From Ascarosepion bandense (taxonomy: Eukaryota; Mollusca; Cephalopoda; Sepiida; Sepiidae), in contig JBBBDQ010000347.1 in NCBI GenBank assembly GCA_037127315.1, positions 1,506,501 to 1,570,500 of the forward strand: a stretch of 64,000 bases of DNA, in the 5' to 3' direction. Made by a program: the position numbers and the translations under genes. The notes under the pieces were generated by a model. The model was not told the DNA's origin and made no database searches. It saw only the letters and a program-made list of their open reading frames with translations. Position 1 is the first letter of the stretch. The number at the start of each line of letters is the position of its first letter. Shown here piece after piece: positions 44,834 through 56,169 of the stretch.

Positions 44834-45501
44834 CTAGCAGTATAGCCCGGCGTTGCTCGGCTGTAATGGAATCTTTAAAACTAGTCCATGGTCCTGGAGC
44901 TCAGACTCTTTGGATGTTGGCACGAAGACTAAAAAGCAATAGTTGTTTCCAGTTAAAGCGAAGCCGTAGACGGAAAGAAAAATGAATGGATGTAATTCAA
45001 ATTTTGATTTCCTGGTATCGATATCAAATAAGTTTTTCTGAGTAAATGGTATCATGGTTGAGACTCAGAACGACAATTATACTTACTTAGAGCCAAACCC
45101 GAAGCAAAAACTAAAATAAAAGGGCTGCAAAAACACAGACATATAGGCAGATAAACAGACACACACAAACATCTTGCTTATATATATATATATATATATT
45201 ATCGATTTTCTGCACTATTGTAAGAACTGCAACCTTGAAACTTCTGAATATCGTTTCTTTGTCTATGAGTGTATCAAATTTGATTAAAATCAGACCACTC
45301 CTTATATAAGCCGATTTTTTCGATTTTCGATATTTATCGGGTGGACCTCGACACAAAACCTACCTAAGAACACTCGCAGAAGCTTATAGTACAACTGTGT
45401 AAATTTTTAAGAAAATCGGTTCAGCCGTTTCGGAGTCTACAGGTAACGGACCCTCACACACACATACGCACACACAGACAAAGTTCCATTTATAAATAAG
45501 A
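44834..45501 (-). mobile_element. Non-autonomous Helitron
   Basis: Minus strand from 45501: TCTTATTTATAAATGGAAC at the 5' end (TC start, preceded by A). The 3' end reads CCGAGCAACGCCGGGCTATA, then CTGCTAG, followed by T. TC...CTAG between A and T and a GC-rich hairpin 8-10 bp before the end are Helitron hallmarks. The 3' half (from about 45175) is shared with 19495-19898. The 5' half has a different, TA-bounded sequence, so the copy may be chimeric. No Rep/helicase gene. Confidence 0.8.
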
Positions 45502-45619
45502 TTAGTTTGTAAGATGTATATATTTCACAGGAGATACGAGCGTAATTCACTGTTGTTTTGTTAAAATGATATTAAATCACAGTTCAGTACTCAATAAGTT
45601 TAATTTTTTTATATTTCTT

Positions 45620-45870
45620 AACAGTTTGCTTTGCTTTTTAGAAGGCATCTTTTATTATTCTCGATTTCAGTGTCAGTCATTCCGCTCTCTGTTAAAGCAC
45701 TGAAAGTATTTCAGTTTAGTTCTTTCTTCTTGCTTTTCTTCTCAAAGCATCTATAGTTCTTGTGGTTTCCATTCTGCGTCTTCTACCAACACTGTATCAT
45801 CTGCATATATTGTCTTTTTTTAAAGATTGTGGCTCCTAACTTTTTTTCTTTTAGTAAAGTGTGGAATTGC
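45620..45870 (-). pseudogene. RTE-like RT fragment around motif C
   Basis: The minus strand reads TIYADDTVLVEDAEWKPQEL near 45760-45815, an intact YADD box, followed by EKKSKKKELN-like and ESGMTDTEIENNK-like residues to about 45650 in shifting frames. No more of the enzyme is present. Confidence 0.65.
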
Positions 45871-45942
45871 AGTGACTAGAATAACAAAGCAGATTTACCC
45901 CTCTACTGCTGATATTCTGTAACTAACTGCCAGGAGTTTTTT

Positions 45943-46440
45943 TTTAATCGTGTCACCCCAAGCAAGGCATTTTACTGCCACTGTTGTGCAGTGGGCTACA
46001 TAGGAGGAATGTTATGAAGAGTGAGTGGTTACAAGTGGTGTCAGGAAGAGTGTAGGACGGGGAAGAGGTTACTGATGAGAGTGGGGTGGACGAGGAGGAA
46101 TGTTATGAGGAGTGAGAGATTGCAGGGGGCGTCAGGAAGAGAGTAGGACAGGGAAGAGGCTGCTGATGAGAGTGGGGTAGACGAGAAGGAATGTTATGAG
46201 GAGTGAGAGGTTGCAAGTGGTGCCAGGAAGAGAGAAGGAGAGGGAAGAGAGTACTGATGAGAGTGGGGTGGATGTAGAAAAGCATGAGAGAGAGAGAGAG
46301 GATGTAAGTTCGTGAGACAAGAGATGACTATTGACTTTACATTTAAATTCTTGGAGATTCTGTCAGGAAAGCAAGTATGCGGAAGAGAATTCCACAGGCG
46401 GGAAGTTCTAGAAAAGAACCTGCTGGAGTAGTGTTATATG
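45943..46440 (-). mobile_element. LINE family 1 3' end with a 92-100-bp VNTR
   Basis: Minus strand. It is a very short RT C-terminal stub (LPACGILFRILAFLTESPRI, 46330-46410), then a 3' UTR with three near-identical units (46001-46275), the stem-loop (GCTTGGGG arm at 45957-45964) and an A tail of 8-9 (T run at 45940-45948 on plus). The opposite stem arm is mutated (CCCACTGC). Confidence 0.8.
46001..46275. repeat. 92-100-bp tandem repeat, three units
   Basis: Units begin GGAATGTTATGA at 46006, 46098 and 46198. The sequence is unrelated to the 39-bp unit at 31858, although both lie in the same 3' UTR of one LINE family. Confidence 0.85.
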
Positions 46441-47255
46441 AAAAAGAAATAGCAGTATCAAACAAGAAATTAACCCGAGACATTGTACAAAGCATCACAT
46501 ATAATATGCAAAGCTTTAAGTGAAGTAATAATTATTATTCATGATAACAAGTAATTGAAACTCATAAACTGAGAATTGTGAATTTATTCGCTACACAAAT
46601 TAACATGTATCATGGTAGAAATTGTCGGAAGTGTCATGCAGACGCAGTGCCCTCCAGAAATCCCATATGAAAAGATTTAGGAAGTTTTCACCTAGTAAAA
46701 TATGTGGCATGTTTATTGAGGAGGAAATTGTGGTCGACAACCAATTCATATTGCTCCAGGAAATAACAAAAACGGCTAGCAGGTTATGGGAAATGTGGGT
46801 TAAATCGATTTAAAAAGAGGCGTAGAAGCAGCTTTCTTTGCATATAAAGGCGTCTGAAGAAACGTACAAAATGTCGAAATGTGTAACACGCTTGTCAGTT
46901 CCTTGGTCTCAAGCCTCGATCTTAGCCACATTTTGTGAAACGCTGTTGAATTATAGATAAAGTTAATATTTAATGCCTTGAAGATTAACTGAATGCTGGT
47001 TAGCAAAGAACGGACTATTCTCTATCCAAACTTGAAGATGTAAGCTATTCACTTAAAACTCAGTTCGAGAAGCATTAAAAAATATCTTCAAAATTAAAAT
47101 CTTACAAATATTCGAAATATTTACTGAGTTGTTCAGTTATGAATAAATGAGACAAACAATGTAAGTATTCCAATTCGTTTTGAATTAATATTTTTTATAA
47201 TCGTTTCACCCACTGCCACTGAGAGGAGAGGGATGAAAGAAAAAGAAACAGTACA
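46441..47255. other. Unassigned
   Basis: No gene recognised. A partial stem-loop remnant (CGTTTCACCCACTGCCACTG) at 47201-47222 may be a LINE 3' end stub. Confidence 0.4.
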
Positions 47256-47261
47256 TGTGAT

Positions 47262-48160
47262 GATTTTTTTAATCGTTTCACCCAAAGCAAGGCGATACCG
47301 CTTCTGATGCACAGGAGGCTATATACGAGAGTTAAAGATTAGACAGGAGGATATTGAAGGAAAAGACGAACCAGTTACAGGAGGTGTCAGAAAAAGGGCG
47401 TGAGAAGGATGAGAACAAAGAAATGAAACATTTGCAAAGGTAGATAGAAAGGAAAAGAACAAGATACAAGGAGCGATGTCGAAAGGACGGAAGTCAAGTG
47501 TATAAAAGATGGGAATTGACATTGAATTCAGATTTTCGGGAGTTTTATCCATCAGGAAAGCAAGCATATGGAAGGAACTTCCACAGGCGGTAAGTGCAAG
47601 AAGAGAAACTGTTGGAGTAGAATTGTCGCCTACATTTAGTTGATATAACTGTAAAAATGTGGGACCCTGTTGCCATGAAAATGCTTGTAGAAGAGACAGA
47701 GGGAAGCTACATCCCGCCGCTGAGAAAGTGGTGAGAATGGAGCTGCCAGCTCGGGATTCAGATTCTTCTTTGGAGCCTGTCGAGAACACTGAAACGAACA
47801 GCAGGGGCCTCCGACCAGATATGACAACAGTATTCCATGCACTGTTGGTTGGTTGATTTATATATGTGCAAGATGTATTCAGGCGGAAAAAACTTCTTGG
47901 CTCGACAAAATGACCCAACCTTCCTAGCATTAGATTTAGCTATTGAGGCCGGAAGATATAGTAAGGCCGATAAGGCGCAGTATATTGCTTTCAGAGAGAC
48001 TTGCTTGGTCCATGCTTATGGGGGAGCAGGAGAGATTGCCTGTGAAGGTTGACAGATAAGAGTTTCGTTTTGGAAGCATTGAAATTTAGGAACCACTTCT
48101 TACCCGATCCACCACTGAGTGAAGGTCCTTATCAAGATTTGTCCACCTCTCTAGGTTATA
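47262..48160 (-). mobile_element. LINE family 1 3' end (LINE-E1), 5'-truncated
   Basis: Minus strand. RT C-terminal sequence with KKLNPELAAPFSPLSQRRDV in a shifted frame, a CGSSFHMLAFLMDKTPENLN terminal region and the 3' stem-loop at 47267-47310 (decayed). It starts abruptly near 48160, where it meets LINE-E2. Confidence 0.75.
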
Positions 48161-48806
48161 GAAAGGGTCAGAGAGAGAAGAGTGTCACAACGATAGAAAA
48201 TGGTAGTTGACGTTACATTTAAACTGTTGGAGATTGTAGCTGTCAGATAAGCAAGCATGGAGAAAGAAATTCCATAGGCGGAAAGTGATAGGAAAAAACT
48301 GCTGGAGTAGAATCTGGTTGCACGGGTAAATCTATCAGGGTGTGGAATCCAAGAATAAAGCAGATGCTGTTAAAGTACTTGTATAAAAGACAAAGAGAAA
48401 CCACATTCCATAAGTGAGAAAGAGGCCAAATTGCTGATATTCCTCTGGATCGAGTCAAGATTTCTGAGATGAATTGCAAATGCACCTGATTAGATAACGC
48501 AACAGTACATAATACATGGCGGAATAGTAGATTTATAAATGGGAAAGATGGTTTCTGACAAGAAAAAAATTCTAGCCCATCACAGCAGCCTAACTTTCTA
48601 AATAGTGGATGTGGCTTCCGATTCGATGTATTCATTCTACTTGAAGTCGGCTGAGAGAGTGGGGTCGAGGAGGCGCAACGTATTGCTTTCCGGGTTTTTA
48701 GTGTGACCCATGTTAATGGAATATAGGAGAGGTTCTCTATGGTGGTTAAAAGTGAGCACCTTCGTTTCAGAAGCATTGAACATTACGAGCCATGTCTTAC
48801 CCCAAA

Positions 48807-49178
48807 TCATGACAGATTAGAGGTCCTTTTAAGACCAGCAGTGAAATCTACCCTGTCAGCCTTGGAAGATTCTATATTTAAACGAGAGTAGATTGTGGTG
48901 TCATCTGCGTAGATGCTAACTTGGAAACCGATTAGATCAGGAAAGTAATTGATGAATATCATGCAAAGCAAAGGACCCATGATAGTGTCTTGAGGAACAC
49001 CGATGTTCACATAAAAGGATTTAAATGTGTTCCCATTTCGAACGACTATTATTTTAGGCTTTGACAGAAACGGTTGGATTAAATCCAACAGTCGTCCACA
49101 TATACCGTAACCCTGTAGCTTTTTGCAAAAGGCCAGCATACCAAACCCAAACAAATGGTTTCGAGATATCCAGAGCAA
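48807..49178 (-). pseudogene. Reverse transcriptase palm of LINE-E2
   Basis: Open for 123 residues. It contains LDLIQPFLSK, the motif-B block GVPQDTIMGPLLCMIFINYFPD and motif C SIYADDTTIYSRL at about 48875-48915, with both catalytic Asp residues present. It follows the usual motif order. The flanking regions are frameshifted. Confidence 0.85.
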
Positions 49179-50019
49179 TTTCCCATGCTTCGCCGTTCAT
49201 ATGAAGGGCCTGATATATCTATTTAGTTAGGCCGATAGTACATCAGCAGTAGACCTGGCGAAACGGAAGTCATACTGCTTATCAGAAAATAATCTCTTGG
49301 TTGTGAGATGATGAATCATTTCAGCATTGATAATAGCCTCGTACACTTTACCAAAAAGTGGTAAGAGGCTGATAATTCAATAGTTAGTAGGGTCGAACTG
49401 CTCTCCAATTTTTTTTTTAAATAGGGGAACTACAAAGAAAAACTTCCAATAAGCAGGGAAGGAAGAAGCAGCAAGGCAATAAATATAAAGTTTGGAGCAG
49501 AAAAGAGAAAGTTTAGGTGTATAGGGACGATGATTAGAGAATACTGTCTAATTCATATGCTTTACGGGAGTCTACTTTAGAAATTATATTAAAGACCAGA
49601 GAATGGCTATTTACCTAGAGCTGAGTTGGGCCGCGTTTCTAAATGAGAAGCCGGGTGTCTGTACTCTAGTTGAGTCAAGTGCAGAGTTGTATGAGAATTT
49701 GATAGCAAATCACTCAGCCTTGTCCACTGTGGATGTGAGAACCTCAAATGTTTCGAGTAGTGGTGAAATCGAAGGTTTACTTTTGTTCAGCACACTTATG
49801 CATAGCCGCCAGTAGTCCTTAGAGACAAACTTGTTGTATCCTATACGGCTGCTTTATTCTATTAGCAAACAGCAAGTTAGCATCATTTAGGACTCGCTTG
49901 ATTTCATTGTGAGCAGAGACAAAAAGGCGTCCGTTATGTGGATTTTCCTGGAATGATAGAAAGTGGAAGGAGATATCAACGAAAACTACGGCACCATCAG
50001 AGTTGCAAAGGGAGCAGAC

Positions 50020-50620
50020 TTGCATGAAAAGGCAGGAGTCGGGGATAAAAATGAATCAAAATATAGCAGTGAGCAGATTTCAACAAGGTTATTGGGGAAA
50101 CACTTGTAGGAAATTTACCACTTCCGTGAGAGATTGAGAGATTAATAAGTTCATGGTAAAGACTCCAGCAAGATATGTAACAGAGTCTTCCAGCTTCTTG
50201 GCAAGGGGGTGGGGGGCATTAAAATCATCGAACACAAATTTCTTATTTAACGGATGGCAGGAAATGGCTTGTCTATATTGTCCAAAATGTTGTTTAGCAC
50301 AGAACAGTCAGAAGAGGTAGAGAAAATATAGATTGCTAAAAGAGCTTGATAGAGAAAGACGGAGACACATGTAAGACTGGTATGGAGATTCAACAGAGGT
50401 AGGAAGGGGTAGATGCTCGCTGACATAAACGCCAAGGTCATACATATGGATCTTGGAATGTTTCTCACAGTTATGAAGGTAACAAGGGATATAGAAATCA
50501 GAGGAAGTGATTGGAGAGTCATGTCTCACACACAGCTAGGATGTCGGAGGAATTTTCATGGAGGAAAGATTCCACGTTGCAAAGTTTGTATAGATACCAA
50601 AGGCGTTCAAGAAAGAGATG
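50020..50620 (-). pseudogene. AP-like endonuclease of LINE-E2 (broken)
   Basis: Pieces in three frames: HDSPITSSDFYIPCYL with HMYDLGVYVSEHLPLP (50529-50390), FLYQALLAIYIFSTSSDCSV (50360-50300), and KFVFDDFNAPHP near 50210-50245, a decayed GDFN box. The leader and Met are not intact. Confidence 0.7.
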
Positions 50621-51165
50621 TCTAACGGCTTGGGTGTTTTTGTTTACTTGGTTTAGTTGTATAATTTTGGTTGGATGTTTCATGATTAGATTGTTTTGGC
50701 GAAAAGTGGCCTAGACTAGAAATATTAATCGGTCGTCAAATGCAACCTGTGTGTGAAGTGAACTTAGGCAGACTGCAGCATAATATGGCCTCAGGTTTGC
50801 CCACCGGAGGCACTTGAAAGAATACCTATCGATGCGTGACATAACACGACAAAAAAGCCCAATATTAGTCAACTGTTGATCAGAGTGGCCTCTCAAAACG
50901 CAACGCAGGATTTCGGTCTCCTAACTTCCAGTGAGAAGCAAAAACCGGAAAACTGGGTATCTGGTACCCTCAATATCAAGAGACGTTGCGAGAATCCACA
51001 CACAATACAAATAACATGCGACAGCACCACTGTTAACCTTTAGAAGTAGAATAAAACCAGAAATTAATCCCTAAACAGAAGACATGGGATGAGCTTCTAC
51101 TACTGTTCAAAAGAAGTGGTAGGATTATGTACCAGGTGATAGTAGGTTCTATCTATTCCAATTTA

Positions 51166-51750
51166 AAATTTTTATGTTAAGGAAAGTAAATTTTTTAACA
51201 TTTAACTCAGCGAAAGTAAGGAGTTGCTTACTGGTCTTTATGAAAATTAGAAATATTTGGGAAGGATTTTATAATTATCCAGAAATTAATTATTTAAACT
51301 GCCTGCATGCGAAGAAAGAAAGAATCGAGTAGGTAGGTAAAAATAGAAGTCATGATAAAGAAATATGAGAGACCACCTGTTTTTTCCTACCCTTGCTGCG
51401 AGACTATCCTAATGACCTATAGACCTATCCAGTCTTTAACATGACTGGGCGTAATAATTACAATCGGGGAAGTGGGGATAACTGTGTCGATGACAAAGCA
51501 CAAAAAACATTACAGGAACTCATACATATAGCAGTATAGAAAATCGTGAAAAAGGGACTAAACTATCAGAAAAGAAAGAGAATATATGATTATCAGTAAG
51601 AGAAAAAGTCTAAGATGCGGGCTACGAATTAGAAATTCCAACAAAAACTAAGTAGAAATTAACTGGGAAGCATATGAAATCATTATGAAAAATATGATAA
51701 ACATATCGGAAAGCGCTTTTGATGGGCGAAAGAAACATACAAAAATTTCA
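51166..51750. other. Upstream of LINE-E2, then unassigned
   Basis: The first 60 bp (AAGTAAATTTTTTAACATTTAACTCAG) resemble the block upstream of the leader at 4245-4275. The rest is unassigned. Confidence 0.4.
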
Positions 51751-51752
51751 GT

Positions 51753-51756
<4 letters not shown>

Positions 51757-51806
<50 letters not shown>
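51757..51806. repeat. (TA)n microsatellite
   Basis: TA run. Confidence 0.95.
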
Positions 51807-51812
<6 letters not shown>

Positions 51813-52029
51813 AAATACTCGAAGCCATATACATAAATCAGTTGAAACCTAACCTGAACAAAATTAACTACGAAATCTCCACACACAATTTCAAATGCCT
51901 ATAATAGATTTTAGAAGCGATTGGTTATCACAGTGGCTTTCCATACTTAATGCTTCTCGCCCCACCCTCGTGTGGTCATGTGAGACGCCAAAAGCTGTTG
52001 TGCAATTTTCGCTTCAAGCATGTACGCAC

Positions 52030-52260
52030 GTGTTCGCCAATCCTCCACACAAACAAACTAGACGACTACTACTATCGTCCGTCCGCGAACTGCTCGTTAC
52101 AACCAACACTATTGTCATCTTTGATAATGGCTGTTGTAAGCCGAAAGCTCAGAAAGGATTAACTAAAAACATGTATCAATATTGTGATTTTCTTTCCTTT
52201 TTCAACGATGATGCTATTAAGCATATCAGACGATATGAAAAAAATATACATAAAATAAAT
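52030..52260 (+). mobile_element. Penelope-like 3' region or derivative
   Basis: The plus strand shares CATCTTTGATAATGG and the AAGCCGAAAGCTCAG block with 18115-18400 and 19095-19360. GGCT-GTTGTA-AGCC forms a stem directly before GAAAGC. The open frame of 138 residues over it is not recognisable as a protein. Confidence 0.5.
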
Positions 52261-52282
52261 CGACTAAACTTGTTTTTCTTTG

Positions 52283-53325
52283 TTTTTTTAATCCTTTCAC
52301 CCCGAGCATAGTATTCCACTGCCAATATTGCTCAGGGGGTTACATAGGGTCGGGAAAGTAATGGGAAAAGGATGGTTAGATAGAGGAAATGTCAGAAAGA
52401 GGGGGATAGACGAATAAGGGTACCGAGAATGAAGTTTGGTTAGATGGTGAGAGTGTTTGAGAGAATAGATGCAAGTTAGTGTGTTAGGAGGTGTCTATTG
52501 ACCTTAAACTCTTGGAGATTGTAGCCGTCGGGGAAGCAGGCATATGGAAGTTATTCTCACAGGCGGGAAGCGCGAGAAAAGAAACTGTTGGAGTAGAAAT
52601 TAGGGTTACATCTTATCTGTTTCACTGTAAAAGTGGTGGGAACTAGTTGCTAACCCAGTATCTCGTGTAAGTTCATCGGAGAAGAGGCCGTGAAAGTACT
52701 TGTAGAAGAGGCGCAGGGAAGCCAAGTCACGCCGGTGAGAGAGTGGTTGCAGCCGGTCCGCCAAGACAGGATCGATCACGTTACAGATTCTCCGTTGTAT
52801 TTTGTCAAGAACCCCGAGGAGAGTAGCAGTTCAATACACGGGCGGATGGTAGATTTATATATGTGCAGGATAGATTCAGACGGGAAAATTTTCCGGGCTC
52901 TGCACAGAGAACCGACCTTCATAGCAGCGGACTTAGCAATGGCTTCGATGTAGTCATTCCATTTGAGGTCTGCCGAGAGTGTAAGGCCAAGGAGGCGTAG
53001 TGTTTTACTCTCTGGGTGGCAAGCATGCTCCATGTAAATGGGAGGTAAGTGCAATTGTCTGTGGTGGTTAAATGATAGCAGCTTCGTTTTGGAGGCATTG
53101 AAATTCACGAGCCACTTCCTACCCCAATCCACCACGGATTGGAGGTTCTTTTCAAACTCGGCAGCGAAGTTCGCTTTGTCGCCCACAGCAGGTTTTTGAT
53201 CGAGGCGAGAGTAAATTGTGGTGTCATCGGCGTACATGCCTACTTAGGATATAATGGCATCTGGGAGATCATTAATGTAGATCAGAAAGAGCGTGGGACC
53301 TAGGCTAGAGCCTTGATTTAATTTA
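52283..53325 (-). mobile_element. LINE family 1 3' half (LINE-F), 5'-truncated
   Basis: Minus strand from LFLIYINDLPDAI (about 53280) and MYADDTTIYSRLDQKP (YADD intact, 53223-53234) through VDWGRKWLVNFNASKTKLLSF and LRLLGLTLSADLKWNDYI to the C-terminus, 3' UTR and stem-loop (GAGC/GCTC variant, 52298-52337). It has one or two frame breaks after residue 150. Truncated at about 53325. Confidence 0.87.
52776..53237 (-). pseudogene. Reverse transcriptase thumb/connection of LINE-F
   Basis: 153 residues open from MYADDTTIYS. It carries both catalytic Asp residues of motif C and the conserved downstream block through STIRPCIELLLSSG, where a frameshift diverts it. The sequence is close to LINE-A over the shared part. 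Confidence 0.85.
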
Positions 53326-53640
53326 TATATATAAATTAAATCTTAAAATGAAATCACTTCTAGGTAAAATGTCAAAAACAGATTGTATTAATCTCATTTT
53401 TATTAATAATAAAAGTAATCCAGGTGGAGGGCTCGATTTAAAATGTATTATCTATTTACAGAACCAAATAATATAACTCCGAAACTAGATTCGTTGTAAG
53501 GCCTTTTCGGAGAGAAAACCCAGCTTTCTTAGCAACGTTCAAAATGAAAATTTTCTTGAAAATATGAGACAAGAAAAATTCACATTCCGGAAGGTCACTC
53601 AAGATTATTCCATGCACAAGAAGTTCATACTAAAACGAAA
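53326..53640. other. Unassigned spacer
   Basis: AT-rich. No feature recognised. Confidence 0.4.
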
Positions 53641-54140
53641 AATTAAGTAAATAATCAAAAATAGAAAAAGATATAGGGACGGGAAGTTAAGAAAGAAAAA
53701 AAATTAAACATCAGTCGTCTAGACATTGTTACGGAACTTAAGGTTGAAAAAGAAAGATAATGAGAAAGGGTTTAAAGAGTTGATTATAGAAGAAGACTTT
53801 TAGCTTACATCTGTATTAAAAATCAAAATTTAAATGTTACCATGTCACAGGAATAGAAGTAGTGGGAGAAAAAGATAAAAAAATGGGGTAAACAGGGGAA
53901 GAGTTAAAGGAGAAAAAGATGAAAAATAAAGAAGGGGAAAATTGTTAGCAGTTATGGTAATGAATGCCGGCTTCAGAAGGTGAAAAGAAGGAATAGATAC
54001 ATAAAAAGGAAAGGGAAAAATAGAGGAAAAAGATAACATTATGTAATATTCAGGTCTGTTAAAAGTTTTCGCAAAAGTTGTCTTTAAACTAATAGGGTAT
54101 GACTATATTTTTAGTTAAAATTTATGAATAGAAAAAAATA
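53641..54140. repeat. Pseudo-LTR, left arm
   Basis: Pairs with 56170-56655 in inverted orientation. Purine-rich on the plus strand. Confidence 0.85.
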
Positions 54141-54186
54141 CGGGTAATACTAGAGTGTGTCTAAATTGAGAATTTTGACAAATAAT

Positions 54187-54242
54187 ACACACACACACAC
54201 GCACACACACACACATATATATATATATATGTATATATATAT
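54187..54242. repeat. (CA)n(TA)n microsatellite
   Basis: CA then TA run inside the Penelope-like element. Confidence 0.95.
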
Positions 54243-54274
54243 TTTTTGTTGTTGTTTACAATTAATATAGTTTA

Positions 54275-54335
54275 CATGGCGACACGGCAATTTCTATGTT
54301 TCGATATTTTTACATCGTCATCAGGCAATGTTAGA
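54275..54335 (-). other. Hammerhead-like motif candidate
   Basis: The minus strand reads GCCTGATGACGATG, a short A/T loop, then TATCGAAACATAG. CTGATGA, a GAT/ATC stem and GAAAC are the conserved core parts of hammerhead ribozymes, which are described in Penelope-like terminal repeats. There is an extra C after CTGATGA, and stems I and III are not clear. Activity is doubtful. Confidence 0.45.
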
Positions 54336-54947
54336 TCATTACTGTAAAAATAATTTTCATTTAAATTAAGAAACAATATATTTTTTATTTATGAATAGAG
54401 ATTCAATTTATATTTGAAAAAGGTGATATATTTGAGGAATACATGATTTTTTTCAATCTTAACGGCAAAAGTGTCAGCCCATTCAAAATCCCTGTGTAGA
54501 CTCCATTTTCGTTGATGAATACATTATTGTTACAATGTTTCTAGTCTTCTCTGTATCTCAACATTTTTTAACACAAAAGGAAAAAGAAAAGAAACATTAT
54601 ATATTTTGATCTAACTTAAAGGGATCTGTGAGTGTATTATTTTTATTTCAATTCAGAATGCATTTTATTCTTATTTTTCTAAAACTCTTACTTTATAAAT
54701 AACACCTTCAATATCCATTTAATTTTTGAAAATTTTAAAACTCATTTTATAATTAAAAAATATATTATGTTATTATAATCTAATACAATTCTTAATATCA
54801 TAATACAATTTTTGAATATCTATTTAATTATTTAAAATTTAAATACCAATTTAATATTTTTAATATTCGTTTAAATATTATTTTTTCATAAATAAAACAA
54901 CTTGTTAGATTTATGCGTGTAAATAAACACTTTTATTTTTTTTATTT

Positions 54948-55340
54948 TTAAGAAGAAACTTTTTCACTATATTTTAAAGTAAACATTTTGCTATGTTTAC
55001 ATATGACATTTCTTTCATTACGTTTATTTAATAGATTTTTATTTTCAAGAAATTTAATAATACATAGTTTTGCATATAGACACAAGGAGCATGGGTCGCT
55101 TAAAGACTTACATATTTTAGCTTTTTCAAAATTTTCCAATTTAATGTGGGTGTTTTATTTGTTTCTTTTAGATACTAATGATATTTCGATAGTTATGTTC
55201 TATTTCTGTACTTATTATTATTAAATGAAGACGCGTGTTGATAAAAAAGTTCTTCACAGAGTTTTAGTACTACCCACATAATGTTTACATTAATAGGGTT
55301 TTCCACAGAAGAAATATTACATTGATAGCCAATGGATTCT
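54948..55340 (-). pseudogene. GIY-YIG endonuclease domain of Penelope-like element
   Basis: Reading through frameshifts on the minus strand, YVGSTKTL (the second half of GIY-YIG, near 55275-55300) is followed by RTF and TRLHL-like residues. YLKETNKTPTLNWKILKKAK and PCSLCLYAKLCIIKFLENK come next, then NLLNKRNERNVICKH (55070-54990). The W-x-I/L-L-K-K and C-x-x-C-L..K..I.......LNKR.E....C.H pattern is the distinctive Penelope C-terminus. It ends with a stop at 54948. Confidence 0.82.
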
Positions 55341-55699
55341 GAAAGGACACTCTATAGAGTGTGTATAATTACGCTTATTAATGTCCAAATTGTTAATCTC
55401 TGTTTTTTGATTAATCTGATTTTCAGTTAGGTTTAATATTTTATTTAAAATATTATTATTATGAATTTTATATAATTTTTTTCAAGATTATTCATACAAC
55501 TATAACTCAATTTAACAGTATTTTTATTGAAAATCATACTTAATGGATGATTTTTTTGAAAAAGGTTTTTTAATCAAAGCGAGGAAATTTTCTCAGTTTA
55601 CTGCTAATCATTTGGTTGAAAGTGGGTGCATATCAAATAATATTTCTTCTGCTATTTTTTCTTTGGGGATTGATTTTCATTTTTACATATTTAATATTT

Positions 55700-56110
55700 A
55701 GGCTTTTATATCTGCTATTCTTTCAGGTGGTATTATAAAATTAATATGCTTATTAAACACGTCTTCATTTGCTGAACTTCTATTACTTCAAGTTTCTATG
55801 GATGAGGGTATATGATTCATTTTTGAAGGATGGATAGATTTTGTGTTGATATATAAAGGATTTTTATTTGGTTTTTTATATGGTTGGTATATATATTTTT
55901 CTCAATCTAAAGTCACATCAATGAAATCTACTATTTTCATATTTGTATTAATAGTCACTTTTAAATTACGTTTTTTTTAATTCTCTATTTATTATCTTTC
56001 TAATTTTATCTATTTTAAAATTTGTGGTTTTACTCAATATCATAATGGGAATCATCTCTGTATAATCCAATATCTTCAGTATTTATATCCTGATAAGCTA
56101 TAAGATTGTA
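55700..56110 (-). pseudogene. Penelope-type reverse transcriptase, C-terminal part
   Basis: The minus strand reads DIGLYRDDSHYD (motif C, 56045-56075, both Asp present). After frame changes come KIDKIRKIINREL, a KIVDFIDVTLD block, KYIYQPYKKPNKNPLYI (about 55850-55905) and SIHPSKMNHIPSSIE. These follow the order of Penelope RT thumb segments. Nothing of motifs 1-B remains upstream, since the pseudo-LTR starts at about 56170. Confidence 0.82.
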
Positions 56111-56169
56111 CAGTACAAATAGACCAACGAGATTTATTTATATGTCCTATATTAAATATTTTCCTAATG

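Larger units (their letters stand above)
48161..51165 (-). mobile_element. LINE family 1, near full length, decayed (LINE-E2)
   Basis: Minus strand from the leader start ATTGGAATAGATAG (51165) through 5' UTR (to about 50640), endonuclease (50600-50030), linker, RT (49600-48800) and RT C-terminus (48790-48190). It ends without its own stem-loop where LINE-E1 begins. It is older than LINE-A, with many frameshifts and stops, but it retains the RT centre that LINE-A has lost. A LINE-E1 insertion into its 3' UTR, or tandem insertion, would both explain the order. Confidence 0.8.
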
